From positions 1-7,138 of the forward strand of contig JASHZC010000356.1 of the NCBI GenBank assembly GCA_030042755.1: DNA of 7,138 bases, in the 5' to 3' direction. The stretch is from Vulcanimicrobiota bacterium (GTDB lineage: Bacteria; Eremiobacterota; Eremiobacteria; Baltobacterales; Baltobacteraceae). Below the pieces are notes generated by a model. The model searched no databases and had not been told where the DNA came from. It worked only from the letters and a program-made list of their open reading frames with translations. Both the position numbers and the translations under genes were made by a program. This document shows, piece after piece, positions 1 through 6,163 of this stretch (its first letter is position 1; each line of letters opens with the position of its first letter).

Positions 1-569
1 TTGTTGTCGTACGCGACTTGTCCGACGTAGAAGGTGTTGCCCGTGTCGGGATCCTTGCGGAAGAACTGTGGCTCGACCGGAAGCGCGTCGGTGTGGTAGA
101 TAATTTGATAGAATGTGCGCGTCGATAGATCGACCGAGCGCGGCGCGACGAATTCGTTGATGCCGTACGAAATCAAAAACATCGCAATGCCGAAAAGCAC
201 CGGCGCGAGCGCAATCCGCATCACCGAAATGCCCGACGTCCGCATCGCGGTAATCTCGTTGTCGCCCATCACGCGTCCCATCGCCAGCAGCGCCGCGAAA
301 AGGCAGCCGAACGGAAATGCCATCGGCGTCGCCTGCGGAATGCGGAAGAGAACGAACCGCAGCACCAGAAAGAACGGTGCGTGCTGGTTGATGATGTAGT
401 CGGCCGCGAGAAAGAAGATGTTCAGCGCCCAGAAGAGCAAGAACGCGCCTAACGCAAAAAGGAACGGCCCCGTCATCTCGTGGAGCAGGTAGCTGTCGAG
501 TATCGGCACGCGCAGCAGCTCGCCCAATCCGACACGGGGAAGCGGCTGCCGATGCGTCAGGGTCGCCAT
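1..569 (-). CDS. LptF/LptG (YjgP/YjgQ) family permease, N-terminal part (truncated by window edge)
   Basis: Inner-membrane permease subunit of the LptB2FG ABC machine that extracts lipopolysaccharide and feeds it to the periplasmic Lpt bridge. I translated the minus strand from an ATG at 569: 189 codons stay open to the left edge, so the C-terminus lies outside the window. Visible: an N-terminal segment ILDSYLLHEMTGPF (residues 23-36) typical of the family, a first membrane helix around 35-56, hydrophobic helices around 65-97 and 117-138, and the family hallmark between them, GRVMGDNEITAMRTSGIS (98-115). From about residue 150 the periplasmic beta-jellyroll begins. The protein starts some 20 residues earlier than many homologues; a GTG at codon 21 (just before PILDSYLL) is an alternative start. 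There is no strong Shine-Dalgarno. The gene starts 21 nt after the stop of the upstream lytic transglycosylase, so co-transcription is likely. Whether it is LptF or LptG cannot be settled from this half. Confidence 0.9.
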   Translation of the reverse strand, partial: MATLTHRQPLPRVGLGELLRVPILDSYLLHEMTGPFLFALGAFLLFWALNIFFLAADYIINQHAPFFLVLRFVLFRIPQATPMAFPFGCLFAALLAMGRVMGDNEITAMRTSGISVMRIALAPVLFGIAMFLISYGINEFVAPRSVDLSTRTFYQIIYHTDALPVEPQFFRKDPDTGNTFYVGQVAYDN

Positions 570-590
570 GCGCCGATTATGCCCGCGAAG

Positions 591-1067
591 TTAGTAGCTG
601 CGGTACGCGTTGAGCACCCGCGTTACGTAGGCCCGCGTCTCCGCATAAGGAGGAACGCCGTGGTAGCGATCGACCGCTCCCGGCCCGGCATTGTAGGCCG
701 CAACCGCGAGCGTCACGTTGTCGTGGTAGCGGTCGAGCAGCGAGCGGAGATAACCGGTGCCGCATTGCACGTTCTCGGTTGGGTCGAAGGGGTTGGCGAT
801 CCCGCAGTGCGCCGAGGTGCCGGGCATCAGCTGCATCAGCCCCTGCGCGCCGGCAACGCTGACGGCCGAGGGATTGCCGGCCGATTCGGCCATCAGGACC
901 GCGTGAACCAGCCCGACGGGAACGCCGTTGGCCTGCGAAGCGCCGTTCTCGAGCGAGCGGATCTCCATCGGATCGAGCGACCCCTGCGAAGCGTACGGCA
1001 GATAGCCTGCGCCGCTGCAACCGCAGAGCAGGGTTACGAGGCCGCAGATTCCGACCAGTCGCCTCAT
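591..1067 (-). CDS. Lytic transglycosylase (SLT domain), probable lipoprotein
   Basis: Peptidoglycan-cleaving enzyme of the GH23/SLT family: it breaks the MurNAc-GlcNAc bond with formation of 1,6-anhydroMurNAc. The 158-residue protein has a short basic-hydrophobic signal (1-16) ending in LLCGC, a good lipobox with Cys17 as the lipidated residue, so it is probably a membrane-anchored periplasmic protein. The SLT domain spans about 48-155: catalytic Glu61 in the motif MAESAGNPSAVS, then GAQGLMQLMPGTS (73-85) and the third motif AYNAGPGAVDRYHG (124-137) followed by PPYAETRAYV. Cys88 and Cys102 flank a loop and could form a disulfide. It is a minimal enzyme, little more than the catalytic domain. 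The start is supported by GAGG 4 nt upstream of the ATG. It is the first gene of a minus-strand unit with the LptF/G permease 21 nt downstream. Confidence 0.93.
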   Translation of the reverse strand: MRRLVGICGLVTLLCGCSGAGYLPYASQGSLDPMEIRSLENGASQANGVPVGLVHAVLMAESAGNPSAVSVAGAQGLMQLMPGTSAHCGIANPFDPTENVQCGTGYLRSLLDRYHDNVTLAVAAYNAGPGAVDRYHGVPPYAETRAYVTRVLNAYRSY

Positions 1068-1300
1068 CGCACCTCAAAAAGAAATCATCGCCCGCAACGC
1101 TCCTTATGGAGGCTCCAAGCTCGCTCCGCCTTTCTGCCCGTGCCGGGACGAGGCCTGGCCGTTCCCGGCGAAGCAAGCGAGCAAACGAGAGCGCCGCGAG
1201 AGATTCCATGCTAAAGGCGCAGCCTGTTCCTTTCCTGAGGGGCTCGGTGTCGAGCAAGATTCGGATGGGCGGGCGATGATTCGCGGGCTATCGTAGGGTC
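1068..1300. other. Divergent intergenic region with repeats, between lytic transglycosylase and DUF1203 genes
   Basis: This 233-bp region must hold promoters for both divergent units, but I see no convincing -35/-10 pair on either strand. It contains a 7-bp perfect inverted repeat, GCCGGGA (1142-1148) and TCCCGGC (1163-1169), with a GC-rich loop. It also has a near-perfect tandem 8-mer, GCAAGCGA/GCAAACGA (1173-1188). A small stem CTCC-TTAT-GGAG lies at 1100-1111. On the minus strand the stretch is open in one frame from 1257 into the transglycosylase gene, which I treat as chance. No T-tract follows the inverted repeat, so it is not a classic terminator. Confidence 0.45.
1142..1169. repeat. 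GC-rich inverted repeat (7-bp arms)
   Basis: Arms GCCGGGA and TCCCGGC are perfectly complementary, separated by 14 nt that themselves contain GGCC twice. The outer sequence CGGCG (1166-1170) could alternatively pair with CGCCG (1192-1196), so two competing stems are possible. It lies between divergent genes and is not followed by a U-tract in either direction. The role is unknown; it could be an operator, a dispersed repeat, or chance in GC-rich DNA. Confidence 0.4.
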
Positions 1301-1771
1301 ATGAGCCAGAGAACCGTGACGCTGCAGTATCTGCCGATTCCACATGAGATTGCCCAAGAAGCTCGCACGACGCGCACCGATCGCTTCGGCCACGCGCTGC
1401 ACGTGACGAAGGAACGAGCGCCTTGCCGTCTCTGTCTGCGCATCCCGCAGCAGCCCGTAGATTTGATCTTGCTGTCATACCAGCCCTTGCCCGACACGAG
1501 TCCGTACGCGGAGATCGGACCGATCTTCATTCATGCCGCCGGCTGCGAGCCATACGCGCAGCAAGAGAGCTTTCCGCAGGATTTCGCGCCGCGCACGCTG
1601 GTGTTGCGCGCGTACGGCCAACGCGGAGAAATCGTCGACGCGGTGGTGGCGCAGCCTGGACAAGCCCCAAGGCGCGCAGCAGAGTTCTTGAGCGATCCAC
1701 GCGTTGCCGAGGTCCACGTGCGTCACGACTCCTATACGTGCTTCGACTTCAAGATCGTGCGCGGATCATGA
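1301..1771 (+). CDS. DUF1203 family protein
   Basis: A 156-residue soluble protein with no signal peptide or membrane segment; the molecular function of the family is unknown. Family-like features are PCRLCL (41-46), a hydrophobic strand followed by PLPDTSPYAEIGPIFIHA (62-79), the central LVLRAYG (100-106), and the C-terminal VHVRHDSYTCFDFKIVR (138-154). It has exactly four cysteines (42, 45, 82, 147), the first two as CxxC, which would suit a zinc site or disulfides; this is inference. The ATG at 1301 has TAGGG just upstream. Its TGA stop overlaps the ATG of the Ada-like gene (ATGA), so the two are almost certainly one operon with translational coupling. That links it by context to alkylation repair or its control. 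Confidence 0.85.
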   Translation: MSQRTVTLQYLPIPHEIAQEARTTRTDRFGHALHVTKERAPCRLCLRIPQQPVDLILLSYQPLPDTSPYAEIGPIFIHAAGCEPYAQQESFPQDFAPRTLVLRAYGQRGEIVDAVVAQPGQAPRRAAEFLSDPRVAEVHVRHDSYTCFDFKIVRGS

Positions 1772-2619
1772 GCACCGCCGAGCGCATCCGGGATGCTTGC
1801 CGCTACATGGAGCACCATAGCGACGAGCCGCTTCGTCTCGATGACCTCGCAGAGCGCGCAAAGATGAGCCGCTATCACTTTGCGCGCAGCTTTAAGAGCG
1901 TCGTCGGCGTTACGCCTAAGCAGTATCTCGCCGGAGTTAGGCTGCGGAACCTCAAGAACGGTTTGGCTGAAGCCAAGCCGATCGACGCGGCGATCTACGA
2001 TGCAGGCTACGGTTCCCCCAGCCGCGTCTACGAGGGCGCCGCCGCAAATTTAGGAATGACGCCGGCACAATATCGGCGCGCCGGCGAAGGCGTTTCGATC
2101 TCGCACGCGACCCTCGACACGCCGGCCGGCTTGATGATGATCGCGGCGACCGATCGCGGCATCTGCTTCGTTGGGTTCGGCGATTCGGAAGCGCAGCTGG
2201 TGGAGCGCTTGCGCGGCGAGTATCGCAACGCCGCGATCGAACCGATGCGCGATCGCGGACATCCGCAGTTCAAAGCGTGGGTCGACGCAATCGCGCGCCA
2301 CCTGCGCGGCGAGCAACCGCATCTCGACCTCCCGCTCGACATCCGGGCGACGGCTTTCCAAATGCGCGTCTGGAAGTACTTGCAGCAGATCCCGTACGGC
2401 GACGTGCAATCGTACTCCGAGGTGGCCGTCGCGATCGGGGAGCCCAAGGCGGCGCGAGCCGTGGCCCGCGCCTGCGCGAGCAATCCGGCGGCGGTCGTCA
2501 TTCCGTGTCACCGCGTGATTCGCGCCGACGGCGCGGGCGGGGGATACCGTTGGGGTCTGCCTCGCAAACGAGCGCTGATCGACGGCGAACGCGCTCACCG
2601 AGACGTTGGTCGCAGTTAG
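1768..2619 (+). CDS. AraC-type HTH / methylated-DNA-[protein]-cysteine S-methyltransferase fusion (Ada-like, lacking the N-terminal sensor)
   Basis: A DNA repair suicide enzyme that transfers the methyl group of O6-methylguanine (and O4-methylthymine) in DNA to its own cysteine, fused to a DNA-binding module. The protein has 283 residues. Residues 5-103 form an AraC/XylS double helix-turn-helix: the first helices lie near LRLDDLAERAKMSRYHFARS (22-41), the second half is 70-103, ending GMTPAQYRR. Residues 108-190 are the variable N-terminal Ogt/Ada domain. Residues 193-275 are the catalytic domain, with FQMRVWKYLQQIPYGDVQSY (197-216), the ARAV arginine-finger segment (229-232), ASNP (237-240) and the active-site VIPCHRV (244-250, nucleophile Cys247). 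Canonical Ada (about 350 residues) has an extra N-terminal zinc domain that senses methylphosphotriesters; it is absent here. An upstream in-frame extension to 1423 lies wholly inside the DUF1203 gene, so the ATG at 1768, in the ATGA overlap, is the start. The TAG stop overlaps the stop of the convergent regulator gene. Confidence 0.93.
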   Translation: MSTAERIRDACRYMEHHSDEPLRLDDLAERAKMSRYHFARSFKSVVGVTPKQYLAGVRLRNLKNGLAEAKPIDAAIYDAGYGSPSRVYEGAAANLGMTPAQYRRAGEGVSISHATLDTPAGLMMIAATDRGICFVGFGDSEAQLVERLRGEYRNAAIEPMRDRGHPQFKAWVDAIARHLRGEQPHLDLPLDIRATAFQMRVWKYLQQIPYGDVQSYSEVAVAIGEPKAARAVARACASNPAAVVIPCHRVIRADGAGGGYRWGLPRKRALIDGERAHRDVGRS

Positions 2620-5102
2620 ACAAGCATCGCCTCTCCGACCGCCTTTTCTTCGTCCCAGATACTCCCTTCGGCAATCAGTCTCGCAGTACGCTCCTCGCCC
2701 AACGCACGGTGGAGCGAGGCCAGCATCTTGGTGCGCTCCTGCTCTTCGGAATACTCGCGTGGGACCTCCAGCGCTTGCAAACGCGTGTCGACGTAGCCTA
2801 ACAGAAGGCCTGCGTTGAGGAGGTCGCCGCGATGTTCGCTCGCATCGACCTCGGATTTTAAGGCCATTGTCGCGGCTAAGCGCTGAAGCGCGAATGCTAT
2901 CGCAACATCATATTGGGCGTCGAGCGCAGCGGCAAGCGCCTGCGTTCCGGCGAGATGCGCCTCGTCGTAGCGCTCCAGACTCAAAAGATACGCGGTAATG
3001 TTGGACAGAACCATCGCAACGAGGCGGGTCATCCCGAACGCGCGATAGGTACCGAGTGCCTCGCTCGCCAACGCGAGCGCCGCCTTGGAATCGCCGCCGC
3101 GAAACTCGCGCTCCGCTGAGTTTACGATGACGTCGGCAGCCGCGCGATCCGCGCCGATCGCGCGATAAATCGCCAAAGCTTCAGCCTGAAGCGGCACTTC
3201 GGCGTCCGGATCTCCGGCGACGCGCCGCGCAAACGCCAGTCCTTGTAGCGCGAATGCCGAGAGCCGCTTGGCGCCCAGACGCCGCGCCTCAGCCAAGGCT
3301 TGCGTTAGCAAGCCTTCGCCTTCGGTTGCCCTGCCAAGCTTCACCATGGCCGTGCCTAAGAGTTCCTGAGCATACGCAGCCTTTATCGGATCGGTAACCA
3401 CCCGATAGCGCGCCAGAGCCCGCTCGGCGGCGATGTGACTCGCTTTATACTGCGATAGCGTTGCGGCAAGCCATGCCTCAGTCAAATCCAGAGCCGCCAC
3501 CACCGACGCGGGCGTCTCGTCGGCGGCACGCTCGCGCGCAAGCTTCACCCACTGTCGTCCCTCGGCCGCCGCCAGGTACCCCCACACCGGACGCAGTACC
3601 GCGGCCAGGCGCTGTCCGAGCAGTACGTCGCCTCGCGCTCCTAAGGCCCAGCTTAGCGCTGCACGAAAGTTCTCTAAGTCCAGAGTCGCCTCGTCCAGCA
3701 AAGGACGATCGGGCGTAGTCGCCCATCGCCGCTCCAGATCTTCGGCGAGCGCGAGAAACGCCGTCGCATGGTCACGCGCTGCACGATCGTACTCCATGGT
3801 GCCGGCTATGCGTTCGCGGGCGTACTCGCGTGTCGTCTCGAGCAGCCGGTAGCGAGTAGAGCTTTCGTGCGGGCATGCCTGAACGAGCGATTTGTTCACG
3901 AGCGAACCAAGCTTCTCGAGAACGGACGTCGCGTCGAAGCTCTCGTCGGAACATACCGAGGCGGCTAGTTCGAGCGTGAAGTCTCCTGCAAAGATCGAAA
4001 GATTGCGAAATACCCGCCGCTCGCGATCGCAGAGCAGGTCGTAACTCCAATCGATAAGTGCTCGCACCGTACGGTGTCGGGGTAAAGCGCTCGGATCTGC
4101 GGAGGCCAACAGCCGAAACCGCTCGTCCAATTTCTGCGCAAGCTGCTTTGGCGAAAGCGTCGTAACCCATGGGGCAGCCAGCTCGAGCGCCAGCGGTATA
4201 CCGTCGAGGCGGCGACATATCTCAGCAATATAGCAAGCGTTGTCGGCACTGAACTCGAAATCGCTCTTTGCGGAGCGCGCTCGATCGACGAAGAGTTGCA
4301 CGGACCCAATGTCTCGCAGCCGATCGACCGTAAGATCCTCGGATGCCGGTGGCAGATCCAGCGATGTAACGCGGAATACCTGTTCGCCGTGGACGCGAAG
4401 CGGCTCGCGGCTCGTCGCCAAGACGCTGACGCGCGGGCATGCGCGCAGGATGGCAGCGACGACCGATCTCGCTTCGTCGACGACGTGCTCGCAGTTGTCA
4501 AGGAGCAGCAACAGACGCTTACGTTTCAAGTAGGCGAGCATCGCATCGAGGGCGGGTCGGTTGCGCGAGACTTGAACGCTTAGCGTTTCCGCAATGACGT
4601 TGCAGAGAAGGGAAGCATCCGAGATCGACGCCAGTTCGACCAGCCACGCGCCGTCGGGGTAGTCTTCGAGCGTTTGCGCGCCAACCTGAGTGGCGCAGCG
4701 AGTCTTACCGACGCCGCCGGTTCCCACCAGCGTGACCAGGGGGTGGGACCGGAGCAGCTCCTTGATCTCGGCCACGTCTCGATCCCGGCCTACGAAGGAA
4801 GTAACTTGCGGCGCAAAGTTATTCGGGAAAAGCTCTGCGATCGACAGGTCGTGCTTTTGTCTTCGAGGTCTGCGAGATCGAGCGAGCCTTGCCACTTCAT
4901 CAAACTCGAGTCGGGTATCCTCATCGAGCGCCAGAGCACCGGCCAACAGGTCGAGCGTTGCCTGGTACGGAGCACGGCGCGCGCCTCGCTCGAGCATGCT
5001 GATGGCATCTGAACTGACGCCTGAAAGCTTAGCAAGGTCGTCTTGCGACAAGCCGGCCGCAATGCGATGGCGCTTCAACAGGCGAGCCACGTCTTCGGGC
5101 AT
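2616..5102 (-). CDS. XRE-HTH / NB-ARC (STAND) ATPase / TPR-like transcriptional regulator
   Basis: A large one-component signalling ATPase, probably a cytoplasmic transcription regulator that oligomerises or switches on ATP and ligand or protein binding. From the ATG at 5102 it has 828 residues. An XRE (Cro/C1) HTH occupies about 3-65 (KRHRIAAGLSQDDLAKLSGVS at 10-30). A linker with NNFAPQVTSFVGRDRD (94-109), typical of this family, leads into the nucleotide-binding domain: Walker A GTGGVGKT (127-134), Walker B LLLLLDNCEH (197-206, Asp202), ATSRE (229-233), GIPLALELAA (301-310) and the winged-helix WSYDLL (352-357). Residues about 440-820 are all-helical with TPR-like repeats. The frame stays open upstream to a TTG at 5132, which would add 10 residues and has GGGA at a reasonable distance. 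I prefer the ATG because the HTH begins right after it. It is divergent from the EamA-alkB operon, and its target and ligand are unknown. An AfsR/SARP-like or LuxR-like label would be wrong, since the HTH is N-terminal XRE. Confidence 0.9.
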   Translation of the reverse strand: MPEDVARLLKRHRIAAGLSQDDLAKLSGVSSDAISMLERGARRAPYQATLDLLAGALALDEDTRLEFDEVARLARSRRPRRQKHDLSIAELFPNNFAPQVTSFVGRDRDVAEIKELLRSHPLVTLVGTGGVGKTRCATQVGAQTLEDYPDGAWLVELASISDASLLCNVIAETLSVQVSRNRPALDAMLAYLKRKRLLLLLDNCEHVVDEARSVVAAILRACPRVSVLATSREPLRVHGEQVFRVTSLDLPPASEDLTVDRLRDIGSVQLFVDRARSAKSDFEFSADNACYIAEICRRLDGIPLALELAAPWVTTLSPKQLAQKLDERFRLLASADPSALPRHRTVRALIDWSYDLLCDRERRVFRNLSIFAGDFTLELAASVCSDESFDATSVLEKLGSLVNKSLVQACPHESSTRYRLLETTREYARERIAGTMEYDRAARDHATAFLALAEDLERRWATTPDRPLLDEATLDLENFRAALSWALGARGDVLLGQRLAAVLRPVWGYLAAAEGRQWVKLARERAADETPASVVAALDLTEAWLAATLSQYKASHIAAERALARYRVVTDPIKAAYAQELLGTAMVKLGRATEGEGLLTQALAEARRLGAKRLSAFALQGLAFARRVAGDPDAEVPLQAEALAIYRAIGADRAAADVIVNSAEREFRGGDSKAALALASEALGTYRAFGMTRLVAMVLSNITAYLLSLERYDEAHLAGTQALAAALDAQYDVAIAFALQRLAATMALKSEVDASEHRGDLLNAGLLLGYVDTRLQALEVPREYSEEQERTKMLASLHRALGEERTARLIAEGSIWDEEKAVGEAMLV

Positions 5103-5180
5103 TCCCGAACGCCGCTTCGGCAGATCTCCCAATGCGTCCCGGCGCCGACTAACCGAGATAACCGTACGACTGTCGGTGGT

Positions 5181-5202
5181 ATAGCCTGGTCCAGAACGCT
5201 AT
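5181..5202. promoter_or_regulatory. Imperfect palindrome, candidate operator between the regulator and the EamA-alkB operon
   Basis: The left arm ATAGC-CTGG (5181-5189) is complementary to CCAG (5191-5194) and GCTAT (5198-5202), with a 1-nt centre (T5190) and an extra AAC (5195-5197) in the right arm. It overlaps the -10-like TATATT (5200-5205) in front of the transporter gene and lies upstream of the regulator start on the other strand. Such a position suits a repressor or autoregulatory site for the XRE regulator, but the 3-nt asymmetry makes this tentative. Confidence 0.35.
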
Positions 5203-5205
5203 ATT
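5200..5205 (+). promoter_or_regulatory. -10-like hexamer TATATT before the EamA gene (possible leaderless transcript)
   Basis: TATATT matches the sigma-70 -10 consensus at 5 of 6 positions and ends 7 nt before the GTG start codon at 5213. Transcription would then begin at or next to the start codon. The bases before the GTG (TTCCTCCC) contain no Shine-Dalgarno, which fits a leaderless mRNA. I see no good -35 element 16-18 nt upstream (TGGTAT at 5177-5182 is poor), so the promoter is unproven. Confidence 0.4.
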
Positions 5206-5212
5206 TCCTCCC

Positions 5213-6163
5213 GTGAAGGCGATCGCAGTATGCGCGGCCCTCGTCTCGGCAGCGTTCTTCGGGCTTAACGCCATCGGCTCCAAGGTGCTCTATGCGCCGA
5301 GCGCGCCTGCGCACTTCGACGCGGTGAGCTTGTTCGTCGCTCGCGGCGTCTGGTCGCTACCGCTTTTCCTCGTCCTAGCGATCTTGACGCGCCCTCGTCC
5401 GTTGCCGTCATGCAGTAGGAAGGATTTTGCGCTCTTTGGGTTCTGCGGTCTTATGTACGGGCCTGGGACCAATGCCCTCTCCGCTCTCGGCGCAAGTCTC
5501 ACGAGCGGAGCGCATGCGGTCTTACTGCTTAGCCTCTTTCCGCCGCTCGCATCGGTTCTCGCCGCGATTACGTTACGCGAGCGACTCGCCCTGATCCGCA
5601 TCGTCGCAATCGTCATCGGGATCGTCGGTGCAGCAACGCTGACGTTTGGGCGACCCACCAGCGGATCATCGCCCGTTGGTGACATGCTCTCGGCGTCGTT
5701 CATTCTCTCATGGGCACTTCTGACGGTTGGGATTCGCAAGCTCGACGCAGGCTATCCGCCACTCTTTGTCGTCGGCGTTTTCGGGACGATCGGGGCGATG
5801 CTTCTTGGCCTGATTGGCGTGATGGCCGGCAGGATGGATGCCGTGTCGATTCCGCTCCGCAACTTCGATCCGGCGACCATCATCTGGTTTGACTTCGAGC
5901 TCGTCCTATTGCTTTCTGTCGGTGGGCAACTCTTACAGGGCGTCGCGTTGCGAACGATCCCGGTCGCCTTGGTAACCGCCCTAACCTCGTATGGCTCAAT
6001 CCTCGTGGGACTCGTCGGCGCGCTTGCCATTCTGCATGAACAAATCACCGTATGGATACTTGTCGCCGGCAGCCTACTAGCGGTCGCCCTTGCGCTGTCG
6101 ATCGTTCCGGAGAACGTGTTCGCCGGACCAAAGCCGGGCCTGGCGACACCGGCGAAAGCGTGA
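5213..6163 (+). CDS. EamA/DMT-superfamily transporter
   Basis: An inner-membrane secondary transporter or exporter of the drug/metabolite transporter superfamily; the substrate cannot be told from sequence. The 316-residue protein has about ten hydrophobic helices and two EamA repeats. The first repeat ends with LFPPLASVLAAITLRERLAL (108-127) followed by a helix to about 145. The second ends with YGSILVGLVGALAILHEQIT (260-279) and a final helix at about 280-298, then a short polar tail. The P(PL)..S......L.E pattern at the end of each repeat is the family signature. The start is GTG at 5213, directly opening the first helix (AVCAALVSAAFFGLN), with no Shine-Dalgarno and a -10-like box just upstream. 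Its TGA shares one base with the ATG of alkB (TGATG), so the two genes are translationally coupled. That pairing does not by itself indicate the substrate. Confidence 0.9.
   Translation: MKAIAVCAALVSAAFFGLNAIGSKVLYAPSAPAHFDAVSLFVARGVWSLPLFLVLAILTRPRPLPSCSRKDFALFGFCGLMYGPGTNALSALGASLTSGAHAVLLLSLFPPLASVLAAITLRERLALIRIVAIVIGIVGAATLTFGRPTSGSSPVGDMLSASFILSWALLTVGIRKLDAGYPPLFVVGVFGTIGAMLLGLIGVMAGRMDAVSIPLRNFDPATIIWFDFELVLLLSVGGQLLQGVALRTIPVALVTALTSYGSILVGLVGALAILHEQITVWILVAGSLLAVALALSIVPENVFAGPKPGLATPAKA

Noticed and set aside
1142..1169. Rho-independent terminator at the inverted repeat
   Set aside because: No T-run follows on either strand and it lies between divergent starts, not gene ends.
577..1257. 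226-residue minus-strand reading frame across the transglycosylase gene and the intergenic region
   Set aside because: It overlaps the clearly homologous transglycosylase in another frame and its product is an arginine-rich, low-information sequence without recognisable domains.
1423..1767. N-terminal 115-residue extension of the Ada-like frame
   Set aside because: It lies wholly within the DUF1203 gene, reads as arginine/alanine-rich shadow sequence, and does not contain the cysteine pattern of the Ada sensor domain. The ATG at 1768 sits in a classic ATGA overlap.
2028..2598. Long minus-strand and alternate plus-strand frames over the Ada-like gene
   Set aside because: They are GC-rich frame shadows of a gene with complete methyltransferase motifs.
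2616..5102. The regulator as an antiphage STAND (Avs-like) defence protein
   Set aside because: An N-terminal XRE DNA-binding domain, no nuclease, TIR or protease effector domain and no defence neighbours point to a transcription regulator instead.
5103..5132. TTG start at 5132 for the STAND regulator
   Set aside because: Not excluded, but the XRE fold begins directly after the ATG at 5102 and the extra 10 residues look like non-domain sequence.
6052..6162. 37-residue upstream extension of AlkB
   Set aside because: It lies inside the transporter gene and has no AlkB similarity; the ATG at 6163 gives the usual family length.
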